DNA of 64,000 nt from NCBI RefSeq assembly GCF_022024055.1, contig NZ_CP091788.1, forward strand, positions 3,162,001 through 3,226,000. The letters run 5' to 3'. Below are positions 25,787-34,244 of this stretch, piece by piece. The stretch is from Prevotella sp. E2-28 (GTDB lineage Bacteria > Bacteroidota > Bacteroidia > Bacteroidales > Bacteroidaceae). The notes under the pieces were generated by a model. That model was not told the origin of the DNA and made no database searches. It worked only from the letters and a program-made list of their open reading frames with translations. Position 1 is the first letter of the stretch. Every line of letters begins with the position of its first letter. The position numbers and the translations under genes are program-made.

Positions 25787-26947
25787 TTACAGATTTTTCT
25801 GGAAGAACTGGAGTACGCGTTCTTGGGCCCTCACAGGACAACTGTGGGGGATATCCCAAAGTTCCGTCTCCAGTTTTTCATTGGCCCCCTGACTTCTCCA
25901 TGTGTCGTGCATGATTCTAAAAGCTTTCTCTACTCCAGGAACAGGGAAGAGTTTATCCTGAGAGCCATTGATAAACAGCATCGCCTTCGGACATGCCATA
26001 CTGGCCACATGAGGATAGTCAAGCCAACGACGCAAACCTGGGAAACAGTTGGCAAAGCCGCCATTCTCCGTACGACTATAGTTAAACGACATCTGTTCAT
26101 CTGTGGTCACCATCCAACAAACGGCAGCACCAGCCTTGATACGATCGCTCAAAGCCGACAACATCCAGGCGCGATAAGCTCCCATTGAGCAGCCCATACA
26201 TCCGATACGAGTGGCATCAACCTGAGGTAAGGACGCCAAGAACTCCGTTCCTGCGATATCATCATAGGTCATATAAGCCGAGAGATCTATGCCATACATC
26301 ATCATGTTACCAGCTATCATATCATAACGGTCGCGCTTAGCACCTTCCTGTTGACCACGCTCTCCCCACATCGGGGCATCGGCAGAGAAAACCACATACC
26401 CATGACGAGCCAGATTATCACCCACGAACTGTCCCTCGTAGAGTTGGTCGGCCCATTGTTGCGCATCAGTCCTGACGAGAGAATCCTCACAAGCCAAAGG
26501 ACGAATCATCTTTTCCTTTCCAATAAAGAGATGTGCCCCATGGTCATGCAGTGCGTTAACAGCAGGGAAAGGGCCTTTGCCATCGGGTATCAACAGATAA
26601 GCTGGCACAATGTAATAGCGCGACAGACGAATCTCTATCTTACGAGCCTTGTAACCATCACGTTGTTCTTCAGCCAGCACTTTCATCTCATAGCCAGTAG
26701 CCGAAGGTGGCGGAGGCATCAACATACAGTCAAGAACTTTCTGACGTGCCACTTTTCGCCACGCATCAAAATCGGTTATTTCACTATTTCCCCAAGCCAA
26801 CGGATAAGTCAGGTCCTTGATCAGCGAATCAGCATATACAGGCAGATTGCGCCTGAACTCATACTTCTTACGTTTTTGAGCAGATGAAGGTATTACAACC
26901 AACAAGCATAGTGTTATGATAAAAAGTTTCAAGAAAATCTTCCTCAT
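25787..26947 (-). CDS. Secreted alpha/beta hydrolase (Abhydrolase_7/dienelactone-hydrolase-like)
   Basis: The product (386 residues from the ATG at 26947) has a signal peptide (CLLVVIPSSAQ) and an alpha/beta hydrolase core. The nucleophile elbow is GCMGCSMGAYRA (catalytic Ser), the acid is in FINGSQDKLFP, and the His in WDIPHSCPV. The segment VNALHDHGAHLFIGKEKM recalls Abhydrolase_7 proteins of Bacteroidetes, which include sugar-ester esterases. The substrate is unknown. The frame extends to 26980, but a -7 promoter element covers that position, so translation starts at 26947 or at the Met at 26959. It is divergent from the GH3 glycosidase, which suits plant or mucus glycan use (inference). 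Confidence 0.85.
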   Translation of the reverse strand: MRKIFLKLFIITLCLLVVIPSSAQKRKKYEFRRNLPVYADSLIKDLTYPLAWGNSEITDFDAWRKVARQKVLDCMLMPPPPSATGYEMKVLAEEQRDGYKARKIEIRLSRYYIVPAYLLIPDGKGPFPAVNALHDHGAHLFIGKEKMIRPLACEDSLVRTDAQQWADQLYEGQFVGDNLARHGYVVFSADAPMWGERGQQEGAKRDRYDMIAGNMMMYGIDLSAYMTYDDIAGTEFLASLPQVDATRIGCMGCSMGAYRAWMLSALSDRIKAGAAVCWMVTTDEQMSFNYSRTENGGFANCFPGLRRWLDYPHVASMACPKAMLFINGSQDKLFPVPGVEKAFRIMHDTWRSQGANEKLETELWDIPHSCPVRAQERVLQFFQKNL

Positions 26948-26976
26948 AAGATGAACCATTTTATAAGTTTTCAGTT

Positions 26977-26985
26977 GCAAAGATA
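26977..26985 (-). promoter_or_regulatory. -7 promoter element of the hydrolase gene
   Basis: On the minus strand TATCTTTGC, an exact consensus match, ends 29 bases before the ATG at 26947. It supports the shorter start of the hydrolase. No clear -33 TTTG. Confidence 0.7.
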
Positions 26986-27072
26986 CATATTATTATCAGA
27001 ACGCTATACTTAAAAAAACTTAAAGCCTTCAATTTGACAAATGACGATACGCCTAGTCTTGAAAATAATGTC

Positions 27073-27081
27073 TATCTTTGC
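27073..27081 (+). promoter_or_regulatory. -7 promoter element of the GH3 gene
   Basis: TATCTTTGC matches the consensus and lies 35 bases before the ATG at 27117. A TTTG at the usual spacing is not present. Confidence 0.65.
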
Positions 27082-27116
27082 GTTCTGTTAATAACTAAAA
27101 GACTGTACGCCTTATT

Positions 27117-29333
27117 ATGAAAAAGATTCTGATTCTTTCAGCGTTTGTGATGACTGCCGCACTAGCGCATGCACAAGTTTACCTAAACCCACAAGCTCCC
27201 CTTGAAGAACGAGTAAAGGATGCGCTGAACCACATGACCACGCAGGAGAAAATCAAGATTCTCCATGCTCAAAGTAAATTCACCAGCGCTGGTGTTCCCC
27301 GATTAGGCATTCGCCAACTGAACATGGACGACGGCCCCCACGGCGTTCGCGAGGAACTGGAATGGAACACCTGGCGAGCTGCAGGATGGACTAATGATTA
27401 CATCGTAGCTTTCCCATCGCTTACCTGCCTGGCTGCTACCTGGAACCGTGATCTGTCGGGTACCTATGGCAATACTATCAGTGAGGAGTTTGCCTTCCGA
27501 GGCAAGGACATGTTGCTGGGTCCTGGTGTCAACATCCAGCGTACACCTATGAATGGTCGTGCTTTCGAGTATATGGGTGAAGACCCCTATCTGGCTGGCG
27601 AGATGGTAGTACCCTATATTCAGGCAGCACAGAGAAATGGTGTTGCCTGCTGTTTGAAGCATTTTGTTCTTAACGACCAGGAGATTGACCGCTTCGGTGT
27701 TAATGTCAACGTGTCTGAGCGTGCCTTACGTGAGATTTATCTCTATCCCTTCGAGCAGGCTGTAAAGCGTGCTCAGGTATGGAGCATCATGGGTTCTTAC
27801 AACCTATGGCAGAACGTACACTGCTGTCATAATGACGAGTTGCTCAACGGTATTCTGAAGAAGGAATGGGGATGGGACGGTGCACTGGTCAGCGACTGGG
27901 GCGGCACCACCAACACCATGCAGGCCGTCTATGGCGGACTGGATATCGAGATGGGTACCTATACAGATGGAAAACTGCGTGAGAGCGAGTTTGGCTATGA
28001 AGATTATTATCTGGCCAAGCCGTTTGAGAAGCTTGTCAACGAAGAAAAAGTTCCCATGTCCGTACTTGACGAAAAAGCCGCTCGCGTACTACGCACCATC
28101 TTCCGTACAGCCATGAATCCCAACAAGGTCATTGGCAACCAGTGCAGCGAAGCACATTACAATGCTTGCCGACAGATTGCCGAAGAAGGTATTGTATTGC
28201 TGAAGAATGAGACTTCAATGCTTCCCCTCGACCTCACCAAATACAAAAAGATACTTGTTGTAGGTGAAAATGCTACCCGTTCTTTGACACAAGGTGGCGG
28301 TTCATCAGAACTGAAGACACTGCGCGACATCTCACCACTAGAAGCTCTGCAACAGGCTGTAGCGAAAGCAAATGCTTCACTTTCCTATGCCCAAGGTTAC
28401 ACTTCTGGCCGTGCCATGTACGATCATGTGGACAAGGTGGACCCTGCCAAGCAGGAGGAATTGAAGCAAGAAGCACTTGAGAAAGCAAAGGATGCTGACC
28501 TTATTATATTTATAGGTGGACTGAACAAGAATCACAAGCAGGACTGCGAGAATGGCGACCGCGAGTCATACAACCTTTCTTTCGGACAAAACGAGCTCAT
28601 AGCACAGTTGGCAGCTCTTAACTCGCCAATGATTGTAGTAACCTTCGGCGGCAACCCCTACGCTACACCTTGGCTCAATCAGGTACAGGGTCTTTTACAC
28701 TGCTGGTATCTGGGCAGCGAATCTGGTACTGCATTGGCAAACATCCTGACCGGTAAGGTAAACCCCAGCGGCAAACTGCCAGTCACCTTTGCTCAGAAAT
28801 ACGAGGATTATCCTTATGTGAAATACGGAGAAGAAGCCTACCCCGGTATCACTGGCGTGGACACACCGAAGAACAGTGCTGGAGAGGTTGCCCGTCGTCA
28901 GGTATATTATAAGGAAGACCTCTTCGTAGGATATCGCGGCTTCGAGAAAAACAAGACCAAAGCCCTGTTCCCCTTCGGCTTCGGACTCAGCTACACCACA
29001 TTTAAATATGGCAAGCCCACTATCGTCAAAGATAAAGACGGATGGACATTGACTATTGATGTGACAAACACTGGTCAGCGTGAAGGCAAGGAAATTGTAC
29101 AACTCTACATTGGTCAGGCCAAAACACCTGCCGACCGCCCCATCAAAGAGTTGAAGAACTTCACGAAACTGTCACTGAAACCTGGCGAAACGAAATCGGC
29201 CTCGTTCTGTATCACCGAACAAGACCTCATGAATTGGGACGAGCAAACCCATGAATGGAAATACACGCCAACCAAGTATACGGCCTACATCGGAGCATCA
29301 AGCAGTGACATAAAAGGCAAAATTAGCTTTTAA
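27117..29333 (+). CDS. Glycoside hydrolase family 3 (beta-glucosidase/xylosidase type)
   Basis: The 738-residue protein has a signal peptide (MTAALAHAQVY) and the GH3 domain order: N-terminal TIM barrel with MDDGPHGVREE, CLKHFVLNDQE and the nucleophile in GALVSDWGG (Asp260 by my count); then the alpha/beta sandwich with KKILVVGENATRSLTQGGG; and a C-terminal fibronectin-III-like domain (GKEIVQLYIGQ). GH3 enzymes release terminal sugars from beta-glycans; sugar specificity is not readable. Export to the periplasm is indicated. It is divergent from the hydrolase and followed by a terminator. The insertion of these two genes before rpsL breaks the usual DUF3467-rpsL neighbourhood. Confidence 0.95.
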   Translation: MKKILILSAFVMTAALAHAQVYLNPQAPLEERVKDALNHMTTQEKIKILHAQSKFTSAGVPRLGIRQLNMDDGPHGVREELEWNTWRAAGWTNDYIVAFPSLTCLAATWNRDLSGTYGNTISEEFAFRGKDMLLGPGVNIQRTPMNGRAFEYMGEDPYLAGEMVVPYIQAAQRNGVACCLKHFVLNDQEIDRFGVNVNVSERALREIYLYPFEQAVKRAQVWSIMGSYNLWQNVHCCHNDELLNGILKKEWGWDGALVSDWGGTTNTMQAVYGGLDIEMGTYTDGKLRESEFGYEDYYLAKPFEKLVNEEKVPMSVLDEKAARVLRTIFRTAMNPNKVIGNQCSEAHYNACRQIAEEGIVLLKNETSMLPLDLTKYKKILVVGENATRSLTQGGGSSELKTLRDISPLEALQQAVAKANASLSYAQGYTSGRAMYDHVDKVDPAKQEELKQEALEKAKDADLIIFIGGLNKNHKQDCENGDRESYNLSFGQNELIAQLAALNSPMIVVTFGGNPYATPWLNQVQGLLHCWYLGSESGTALANILTGKVNPSGKLPVTFAQKYEDYPYVKYGEEAYPGITGVDTPKNSAGEVARRQVYYKEDLFVGYRGFEKNKTKALFPFGFGLSYTTFKYGKPTIVKDKDGWTLTIDVTNTGQREGKEIVQLYIGQAKTPADRPIKELKNFTKLSLKPGETKSASFCITEQDLMNWDEQTHEWKYTPTKYTAYIGASSSDIKGKISF

Positions 29334-29373
29334 AAAACGTTACTAACGTTATATTTTGTTAATTACAACCTCT

Positions 29374-29415
29374 TTCCGCAACCTACCGACCATATAAATT
29401 AGGTAGATTGCGGAA
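29374..29415 (+). terminator. Intrinsic terminator of the GH3 gene, next to the rpsL promoter
   Basis: TTCCGCAACCTACC (29374-29387) pairs with GGTAGATTGCGGAA (29402-29415) with one mismatch over 14 bases and a 14-base loop, followed by TTTTAT. The right arm ends only seven bases before the rpsL -7 element, so the hairpin covers the -33 region of that promoter. Confidence 0.8.
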
Positions 29416-29422
29416 TTTTATG

Positions 29423-29431
29423 TACCTTTGC
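29423..29431 (+). promoter_or_regulatory. -7 promoter element of the rpsL-rpsG-fusA-rpsJ operon
   Basis: TACCTTTGC is an exact match. The leader to the ATG at 29527 is about 95 bases and contains a 7-bp hairpin at 29443-29462 (TCTCCGC/GTGGAGA), a possible autoregulatory site. Confidence 0.75.
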
Positions 29432-29526
29432 AGCCCGAAATGTCTCCGCAGAAGTGTGGAGATATAGTAATGTGCGAAATTTACACAATAATATATATAT
29501 AAACAACAAAAATTAAAAATTAAATT

Positions 29527-29907
29527 ATGCCTACAATTTCACAATTGGTTCGCAAAGGCAGAAAGGTGATCGTAGACAAGTCAAAGTCACCCGCATTGGA
29601 CAACTGTCCTCAGCGTCGTGGTGTTTGCGTACGTGTTTACACGACCACTCCCAAGAAGCCTAATTCGGCTATGCGTAAGGTAGCCCGTGTTCGTCTGACT
29701 AACCAGAAGGAAGTCAACAGTTACATCCCCGGAGAGGGACACAACTTGCAGGAGCACAGCATCGTGCTGGTTCGTGGCGGTCGTGTAAAGGACCTTCCCG
29801 GTGTACGTTATCACATCGTTCGCGGTACATTGGATACCGCCGGTGTTGCAAACCGCACGCAGCGTCGTTCTAAGTACGGTGCTAAGCGTCCAAAGGCTAA
29901 GAAGTAA
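29527..29907 (+). CDS. rpsL: 30S ribosomal protein S12
   Basis: S12 sits at the decoding centre of the 30S subunit. The 126-residue protein has the full conserved core: [32 protein letters not shown] with the lysine (TPKKPNSA) whose change gives streptomycin resistance in many bacteria, [13 protein letters not shown] and the [17 protein letters not shown] loop. No streptomycin-resistance substitution is seen at that lysine. It heads the str operon followed by rpsG. Confidence 0.99.
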   Translation: MPTISQLVRKGRKVIVDKSKSPALDNCPQRRGVCVRVYTTTPKKPNSAMRKVARVRLTNQKEVNSYIPGEGHNLQEHSIVLVRGGRVKDLPGVRYHIVRGTLDTAGVANRTQRRSKYGAKRPKAKK

Positions 29908-30067
29908 TTAACCGGTGATGGTTAAGTAGCCGAACACAAAGAAAAAAGAAAGAAAAGAAAACCGTTTTGCTGGTGAATCTTAAAAAGGTTGAGTAAATGT
30001 CCGAGTGTGGACGTTGAAGAACAGACAAAGAACAGCCCTAGCAGACAAAATCATTCAAAACAAAACA

Positions 30068-30544
30068 ATGAGAAAAGCAAAACCAAAGAAGCGTGTGATC
30101 CTGCCAGATCCCGTCTTCAACGACACTAAAGTGTCTAAGTTCGTGAATCATCTGATGTTCGATGGTAAGAAGTCGAAGTCTTATGAGATTTTCTACAACT
30201 CTCTGGAGATTGTAAAGGACAAGATGAAGGATGCTGAGAAGGCTCCTCTGGAAATCTGGAAGCAGGCTTTGGACAACATCACTCCTCAGGTAGAAGTGAA
30301 GAGCCGCCGTATCGGTGGTGCTACATTCCAGGTTCCTACTGAGATTCGTCCTGACCGTAAGGAGAGCATCTCAATGAAGAACATGATTGCCTTCGCACGC
30401 AAGCGCAGCGGCAAGTCTATGGCCGACAAGTTGGCTGCCGAAATCATGGATGCCTTCAACAACCAGGGTGGCGCATTCAAGCGTAAGGAAGATATGCACC
30501 GCATGGCTGAGGCTAACCGTGCATTTGCTCACTTCCGCTTCTAA
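30068..30544 (+). CDS. rpsG: 30S ribosomal protein S7
   Basis: S7 nucleates the 30S head and contacts tRNA. The 158-residue protein starts [15 protein letters not shown] and contains [11 protein letters not shown] and the C-terminal [10 protein letters not shown], all typical. The frame extends upstream to 30005, but the ATG at 30068 gives the conserved N-terminus. A 160-base gap from rpsL (29908-30067) holds A-rich sequence and no gene. Confidence 0.98.
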   Translation: MRKAKPKKRVILPDPVFNDTKVSKFVNHLMFDGKKSKSYEIFYNSLEIVKDKMKDAEKAPLEIWKQALDNITPQVEVKSRRIGGATFQVPTEIRPDRKESISMKNMIAFARKRSGKSMADKLAAEIMDAFNNQGGAFKRKEDMHRMAEANRAFAHFRF

Positions 30545-30550
30545 TTTTAG

Positions 30551-30578
30551 GTAAAAAGATTAAAAGGAAAAGGAAAAG
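30551..30578. repeat. A/G-rich repeat ahead of fusA
   Basis: GTAAAAAG-like units follow each other directly before the fusA ATG, of the same class as the repeats at 25408, 46128 and 9350. The unit is less regular here. Confidence 0.55.
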
Positions 30579-32705
30579 ATGGCAAAACAAGATTTGCATT
30601 TGACCCGTAATATCGGTATCATGGCTCACATCGATGCCGGTAAGACCACTACCTCAGAGCGTATCCTGTTCTATACAGGTAAAACCCACAAGATTGGTGA
30701 GGTACACGACGGTGCCGCTACCATGGACTGGATGGCTCAGGAGCAGGAGCGCGGTATCACCATTACTTCGGCTGCTACCACCTGTAACTGGAAGTGGAAC
30801 AACAACGAATATAAGATTAACTTGATCGACACTCCGGGACACGTGGACTTCACCGCTGAGGTAGAGCGTTCACTCCGTGTGCTCGACGGCGCTGTTGCCA
30901 CCTATTCTGCTGCCGACGGCGTACAGCCTCAGTCAGAGACCGTTTGGCGCCAGGCCGACAAGTACAACGTACCCCGTATCGGTTACGTTAACAAGATGGA
31001 CCGTTCTGGTGCAGACTTCTTCGAGACTGTACAGCAGATGAAGGACATCCTGGGGGCCAACCCCGTTGTGCTTCAGGTGCCCATCGGTGCTGAGGAGAAC
31101 TTCAAGGGCCTGGTTGACCTGGTTAAGATGAAGGCTATCCTGTGGCACGACGAGACCATGGGTGCTGAGTATGACGTTGAGGAAATCCCCGCCGACCTGA
31201 AGGACGAGTGCGAGGAGTGGCGCATGAAACTGCTTGAGGCCGCTGCTGAGTACGATGAGGCTCTGATGGAGAAGTTCTTCGATGATCCTAACTCAATCAC
31301 TGAGGCTGAAATCATCGCTGCCATCCGTAAGGGAACCATCGCTATGGAGTGTACTCCTATGCTCTGCGGTTCTTCATACAAGAACAAGGGTGTACAGCCC
31401 CTGCTCGACGCTGTCTGCTCATTCCTGCCCTCACCTCTGGACACAGAGGCTGTGATTGGTACCAACCCCAACACCGAGGAAGAGGAAAGCCGCAAACCCA
31501 GCGAGGACGAGGCTACTTCAGCTCTTGCATTTAAGATTGCAACCGATCCATACATGGGTCGTCTGGTATTCTTCCGCGTCTATTCAGGTAGCGTGAAGGC
31601 CGGTTCTTACGTTTACAACCCCCGCTCAGGCAAGAAGGAGCGTATCAGCCGTCTGTTCCAGATGAACTCAAACAAGGAGATTCCTATGGATTCCATCGAC
31701 GCCGGTGACATCGGCGCAGGTGTTGGTTTCAAGGATATCCGCACTGGTGACACCCTCTGCGACGAGGAGAAGCCCATCGTGCTGGAGTCAATGACCTTCC
31801 CCGACACCGTGATTTCTATCGCCGTTGAGCCTAAGTCTCAGGCCGACATCGCCAAGCTGGACAACGGTCTGGCTAAGTTGGCTGAGGAAGACCCAACCTT
31901 CACCGTACGTACCGACGAGCAGAGTGGTCAGACCATCATCTCTGGTATGGGTGAGCTCCACCTCGACATCATCATCGACCGTCTGAAGCGTGAGTTCAAG
32001 GTAGAGTGTAACCAGGGTAAGCCCCAGGTTAACTATAAGGAGGCCATCACCAAGGAGGTTGAGATCGAAGAGGTTTACAAGAAGCAGTCAGGTGGTCGCG
32101 GTAAGTATGCTAAGATGCTCGTGAAAGTTGGTCCTGTTGACGAGGATTACGACCTGAAGAACAATCCTGGCCTGCAGTTCGTGAACGAGGTTAAGGGTGG
32201 TAACATTCCTAAGGAATTCATCCCCTCAATCCAGAAGGGCTTCGAGGCTGCCATGAAGAACGGTATCCTCGGTGGCTATCCTGTTGACTCACTGAAGGTG
32301 GTTGTTGTTGATGGTGGATTCCACCCCGTTGACTCTGACCAGCTCTCATTCGAAATCGCTGCCCAGATGGCTTACAAGGAGGCTTGCGCTAAGGCTAAGC
32401 CCGTACTGATGGAGCCTATCATGAAACTCGAGGTGGTAACACCTGAGGAGAATATGGGTGATGTGATCGGTGACCTCAACAAGCGTCGTGGTCAGGTAGA
32501 AGGTATGGAAGAGGCTCGCTCAGGTGCCCGTGTCGTTAAGGCAATGGTTCCCCTGTCAGAGATGTTCGGTTATGTAACCGCTCTGCGTACGATCACCTCT
32601 GGTCGTGCAACAAGCTCAATGGAGTACGATCACCACGCTCCTCTGTCAAGCGCTATCGCTAAGGCAGTGCTCGAGGAGGTTAAGGGCCGTGCAGACCTCG
32701 TATAA
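30579..32705 (+). CDS. fusA: Translation elongation factor G
   Basis: EF-G drives ribosomal translocation with GTP. The 708-residue protein has the G1 loop AHIDAGKTT at residues 16-24, the switch [22 protein letters not shown], and the domain IV/V sequence ([26 protein letters not shown]). Length is near the family norm. Codon use is strongly biased, as expected of a highly expressed gene. It lies between rpsG (34 bases) and rpsJ. Confidence 0.99.
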   Translation: MAKQDLHLTRNIGIMAHIDAGKTTTSERILFYTGKTHKIGEVHDGAATMDWMAQEQERGITITSAATTCNWKWNNNEYKINLIDTPGHVDFTAEVERSLRVLDGAVATYSAADGVQPQSETVWRQADKYNVPRIGYVNKMDRSGADFFETVQQMKDILGANPVVLQVPIGAEENFKGLVDLVKMKAILWHDETMGAEYDVEEIPADLKDECEEWRMKLLEAAAEYDEALMEKFFDDPNSITEAEIIAAIRKGTIAMECTPMLCGSSYKNKGVQPLLDAVCSFLPSPLDTEAVIGTNPNTEEEESRKPSEDEATSALAFKIATDPYMGRLVFFRVYSGSVKAGSYVYNPRSGKKERISRLFQMNSNKEIPMDSIDAGDIGAGVGFKDIRTGDTLCDEEKPIVLESMTFPDTVISIAVEPKSQADIAKLDNGLAKLAEEDPTFTVRTDEQSGQTIISGMGELHLDIIIDRLKREFKVECNQGKPQVNYKEAITKEVEIEEVYKKQSGGRGKYAKMLVKVGPVDEDYDLKNNPGLQFVNEVKGGNIPKEFIPSIQKGFEAAMKNGILGGYPVDSLKVVVVDGGFHPVDSDQLSFEIAAQMAYKEACAKAKPVLMEPIMKLEVVTPEENMGDVIGDLNKRRGQVEGMEEARSGARVVKAMVPLSEMFGYVTALRTITSGRATSSMEYDHHAPLSSAIAKAVLEEVKGRADLV

Positions 32706-32714
32706 ATAAAATTA

Positions 32715-32750
32715 TCTAGGATGTCCTAGGTTCTCCTAGGATGTCCTAGA
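32715..32750. repeat. CTAG array, 10-base period, between fusA and rpsJ
   Basis: CTAG occurs at 32716, 32726, 32736 and 32746, exactly 10 bases apart: CTAGGATGTC, CTAGGTTCTC, CTAGGATGTC, CTAGA. Inside it CTAGG-TTCT-CCTAG can fold as a small hairpin. It begins 10 bases after the fusA stop. Confidence 0.95.
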
Positions 32751-32764
32751 AAATTATAAAAACG

Positions 32765-32794
32765 CTCCGCTGAGCAAATGACTCTTTAGCGGAG
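32765..32794 (+). other. Hairpin between fusA and rpsJ
   Basis: CTCCGCT (32765-32771) pairs with AGCGGAG (32788-32794), with an inner GAG/CTC pair, and no T tract. It lies between the CTAG array and rpsJ; a processing or attenuation site is inferred. Confidence 0.7.
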
Positions 32795-32835
32795 ACCATT
32801 AGAATTAAAAATTTAAAATTTAGAATTGATTTATT

Positions 32836-33141
32836 ATGAGTCAGAAAATTCGTATCAAGCTGAAGAGCTACGACCACAAACTCGTAGACAAGTCAGCCGA
32901 GAAGATTGTGAAGGCAGTGAAGGCTACAGGTGCCGTTATCAGCGGTCCTATCCCCCTCCCCACTCACAAGCGCATCTTCACCGTTAACCGCTCTACCTTC
33001 GTAAACAAGAAGAGCCGTGAGCAGTTCCAGCTCTCAGACTACAAGCGTCTGATTGACATCTACAGTTCAACAGCTAAGACTGTTGACGCCCTGATGAAGC
33101 TCGAGCTCCCCAGCGGTGTTGAGGTTGAGATTAAGGTGTAA
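32836..33141 (+). CDS. rpsJ: 30S ribosomal protein S10
   Basis: S10 is a 30S head protein and a partner of NusB/NusG in antitermination. The 101-residue protein begins [18 protein letters not shown] and has [19 protein letters not shown], a typical S10. It normally leads the S10 operon with rplC directly behind; here a terminator follows 22 bases after the stop and unrelated genes come next. Confidence 0.99.
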   Translation: MSQKIRIKLKSYDHKLVDKSAEKIVKAVKATGAVISGPIPLPTHKRIFTVNRSTFVNKKSREQFQLSDYKRLIDIYSSTAKTVDALMKLELPSGVEVEIKV

Positions 33142-33163
33142 TACCTTGGTTTTATCACCATAT

Positions 33164-33200
33164 AAACGGTATGTTCGTAAGAATATACCGTTTTCTTTTT
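33164..33200 (+). terminator. Intrinsic terminator after rpsJ
   Basis: AAACGGTAT (33164-33172) pairs with ATACCGTTT (33185-33193), loop 12 bases, followed by TCTTTTT. It ends the str operon and separates it from the HU/VapE region. Confidence 0.88.
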
Positions 33201-33211
33201 GCAAAAAATTT

Positions 33212-33264
33212 AGCCTTCACCGTCACTCTAATCAATTGATATAAGGAAGAATACGGTGAAGGCT
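33212..33264 (-). terminator. Long inverted repeat behind the HU-like gene (TTCACC-N33-GGTGAA)
   Basis: AGCCTTCACCGT (33212-33223) and ACGGTGAAGGCT (33253-33264) pair perfectly across 29 bases. It begins five bases after the HU-like gene's stop and reads into a T run on the minus strand (AAATTTTTT), so it can act as that gene's terminator. The core TTCACC-N33-GGTGAA also occurs behind the VapE-like gene. Confidence 0.85.
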
Positions 33265-33269
33265 ATTTT

Positions 33270-33923
33270 TCAGGTTCCTGTTTTGCGATAGATATACGAA
33301 GGACCGTATTTCTCTCTATAATATTTAGGGAAGGGCTCAGCCACAAGGGCATCAAGCATCTGCTGGGCGCGGTAACGAGACACGCCAAAAAGACCTTGGA
33401 AGGTGCTACGGGTGAAACTGCCATGAGCCTGACAATAATCCGCTAAGGTCTTCAACAATTTAGCGCGTGGCACATCCTGTTCATAACCCTCCTTCTCACG
33501 TGTAAAAACATGCGAATCCTTATTTAGTTGCGAGAGCATTTCTTTGTCGGGTACAAAGGTGATACCTTCAACCTCTACCTCACGGGCGGTCAGTTCATCG
33601 GGTTGAAGATAGGTCTTGGTATGCCAACGTCCATCTTCTCCTTTCTTTTTCTTTGTACCCAGACGGAGTGAGAAGCGACCGATACCATCCAGATGCAAAT
33701 CATGGCCACTAACCAGTTGTTCCACCAATTCGCGTTTCAATTCATCCAACACCATTTCAAACAAGCCCACAGAGATCGGGCTATGCTGACTAACGTGCTC
33801 AGCCAGTTCACGAGTCCTCATGGTGGTCTTTAAAACTTGACGTACATGATAGGTCTGAACAGTTTCACCTAGTTTTAAGGGAGTGGGATGTACAGCATAG
33901 TGTATTGTATTTCCTATCTTCAT
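33270..33923 (-). CDS. HU-HIG-like DNA-binding protein with C-terminal winged-helix-like extension
   Basis: The 217-residue product has an HU/IHF-type fold in residues about 1-130: a strand-rich start (MKIGNTIHYAVHP), helices (TRELAEHVSQHSPISVGLFE), a second helix (VLDELKRELVEQLV), the GHDLHLDGIGRFSLRLG strand pair and FVPDKEMLSQL, matching the HU-like family found near VapE genes in Bacteroidetes. Residues about 145-217 form a separate helical part (LLKTLADYCQAHGSFTRS, FQGLFGVSRYRAQQMLDAL) resembling a winged helix. It probably binds DNA; the target is unknown. It is divergent from the VapE-like gene, has its own promoter, and its stop is followed by a hairpin. Confidence 0.82.
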   Translation of the reverse strand: MKIGNTIHYAVHPTPLKLGETVQTYHVRQVLKTTMRTRELAEHVSQHSPISVGLFEMVLDELKRELVEQLVSGHDLHLDGIGRFSLRLGTKKKKGEDGRWHTKTYLQPDELTAREVEVEGITFVPDKEMLSQLNKDSHVFTREKEGYEQDVPRAKLLKTLADYCQAHGSFTRSTFQGLFGVSRYRAQQMLDALVAEPFPKYYREKYGPSYIYRKTGT

Positions 33924-33949
33924 AATTGCATTCTATATTGTTTCGAGTA

Positions 33950-33982
33950 GCAAAAGTACAACTTTTTCAGATTAACAGCAAA
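33950..33982 (-). promoter_or_regulatory. Promoter of the HU-like gene
   Basis: On the minus strand TTTG (33982-33979), 20 bases, then TACTTTTGC (33958-33950): a full Bacteroidales promoter 26 bases before the ATG at 33923. Confidence 0.85.
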
Positions 33983-34178
33983 GTTTTCTGATTAAAAATG
34001 CTTAATACAGATTTACTGACGTAGGTCAGCATCGTTACTGATAGTTGTCATCCTTTCTTCTGACCATGGTCTGCAAAGCATAAACAATAGACTTAGACAA
34101 AGTATGTTAGCGAAATAAGCACACGAAAATACGCACTTATCTATTTGTCCAAAGGCCATATTCTTTCTCCATTATTCA
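33983..34178. other. Non-coding spacer between the divergent HU-like and VapE-like promoters
   Basis: The 321-base gap between the two genes (33924-34244) is explained at both ends by promoters. In the middle, 33983-34178, I find no open frame, RNA gene or clear repeat. Confidence 0.6.
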
Positions 34179-34211
34179 CTTGTTTTCAGCCCATAAAAAC
34201 TGTAACTTTGC
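34179..34211 (+). promoter_or_regulatory. Promoter of the VapE-like gene
   Basis: CTTG (34179-34182), 20 bases, then TAACTTTGC (34203-34211), one mismatch from the -33 consensus and none at -7; 33 bases before the ATG at 34245. Confidence 0.8.
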
Positions 34212-34244
34212 ATACATAAAAACAACTTAAAGTATATATTAATC

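Noticed and set aside
32715..32750. CTAG arrays as CRISPR arrays
   Set aside because: Units are only 9-10 bases, there are no spacers and no cas genes.
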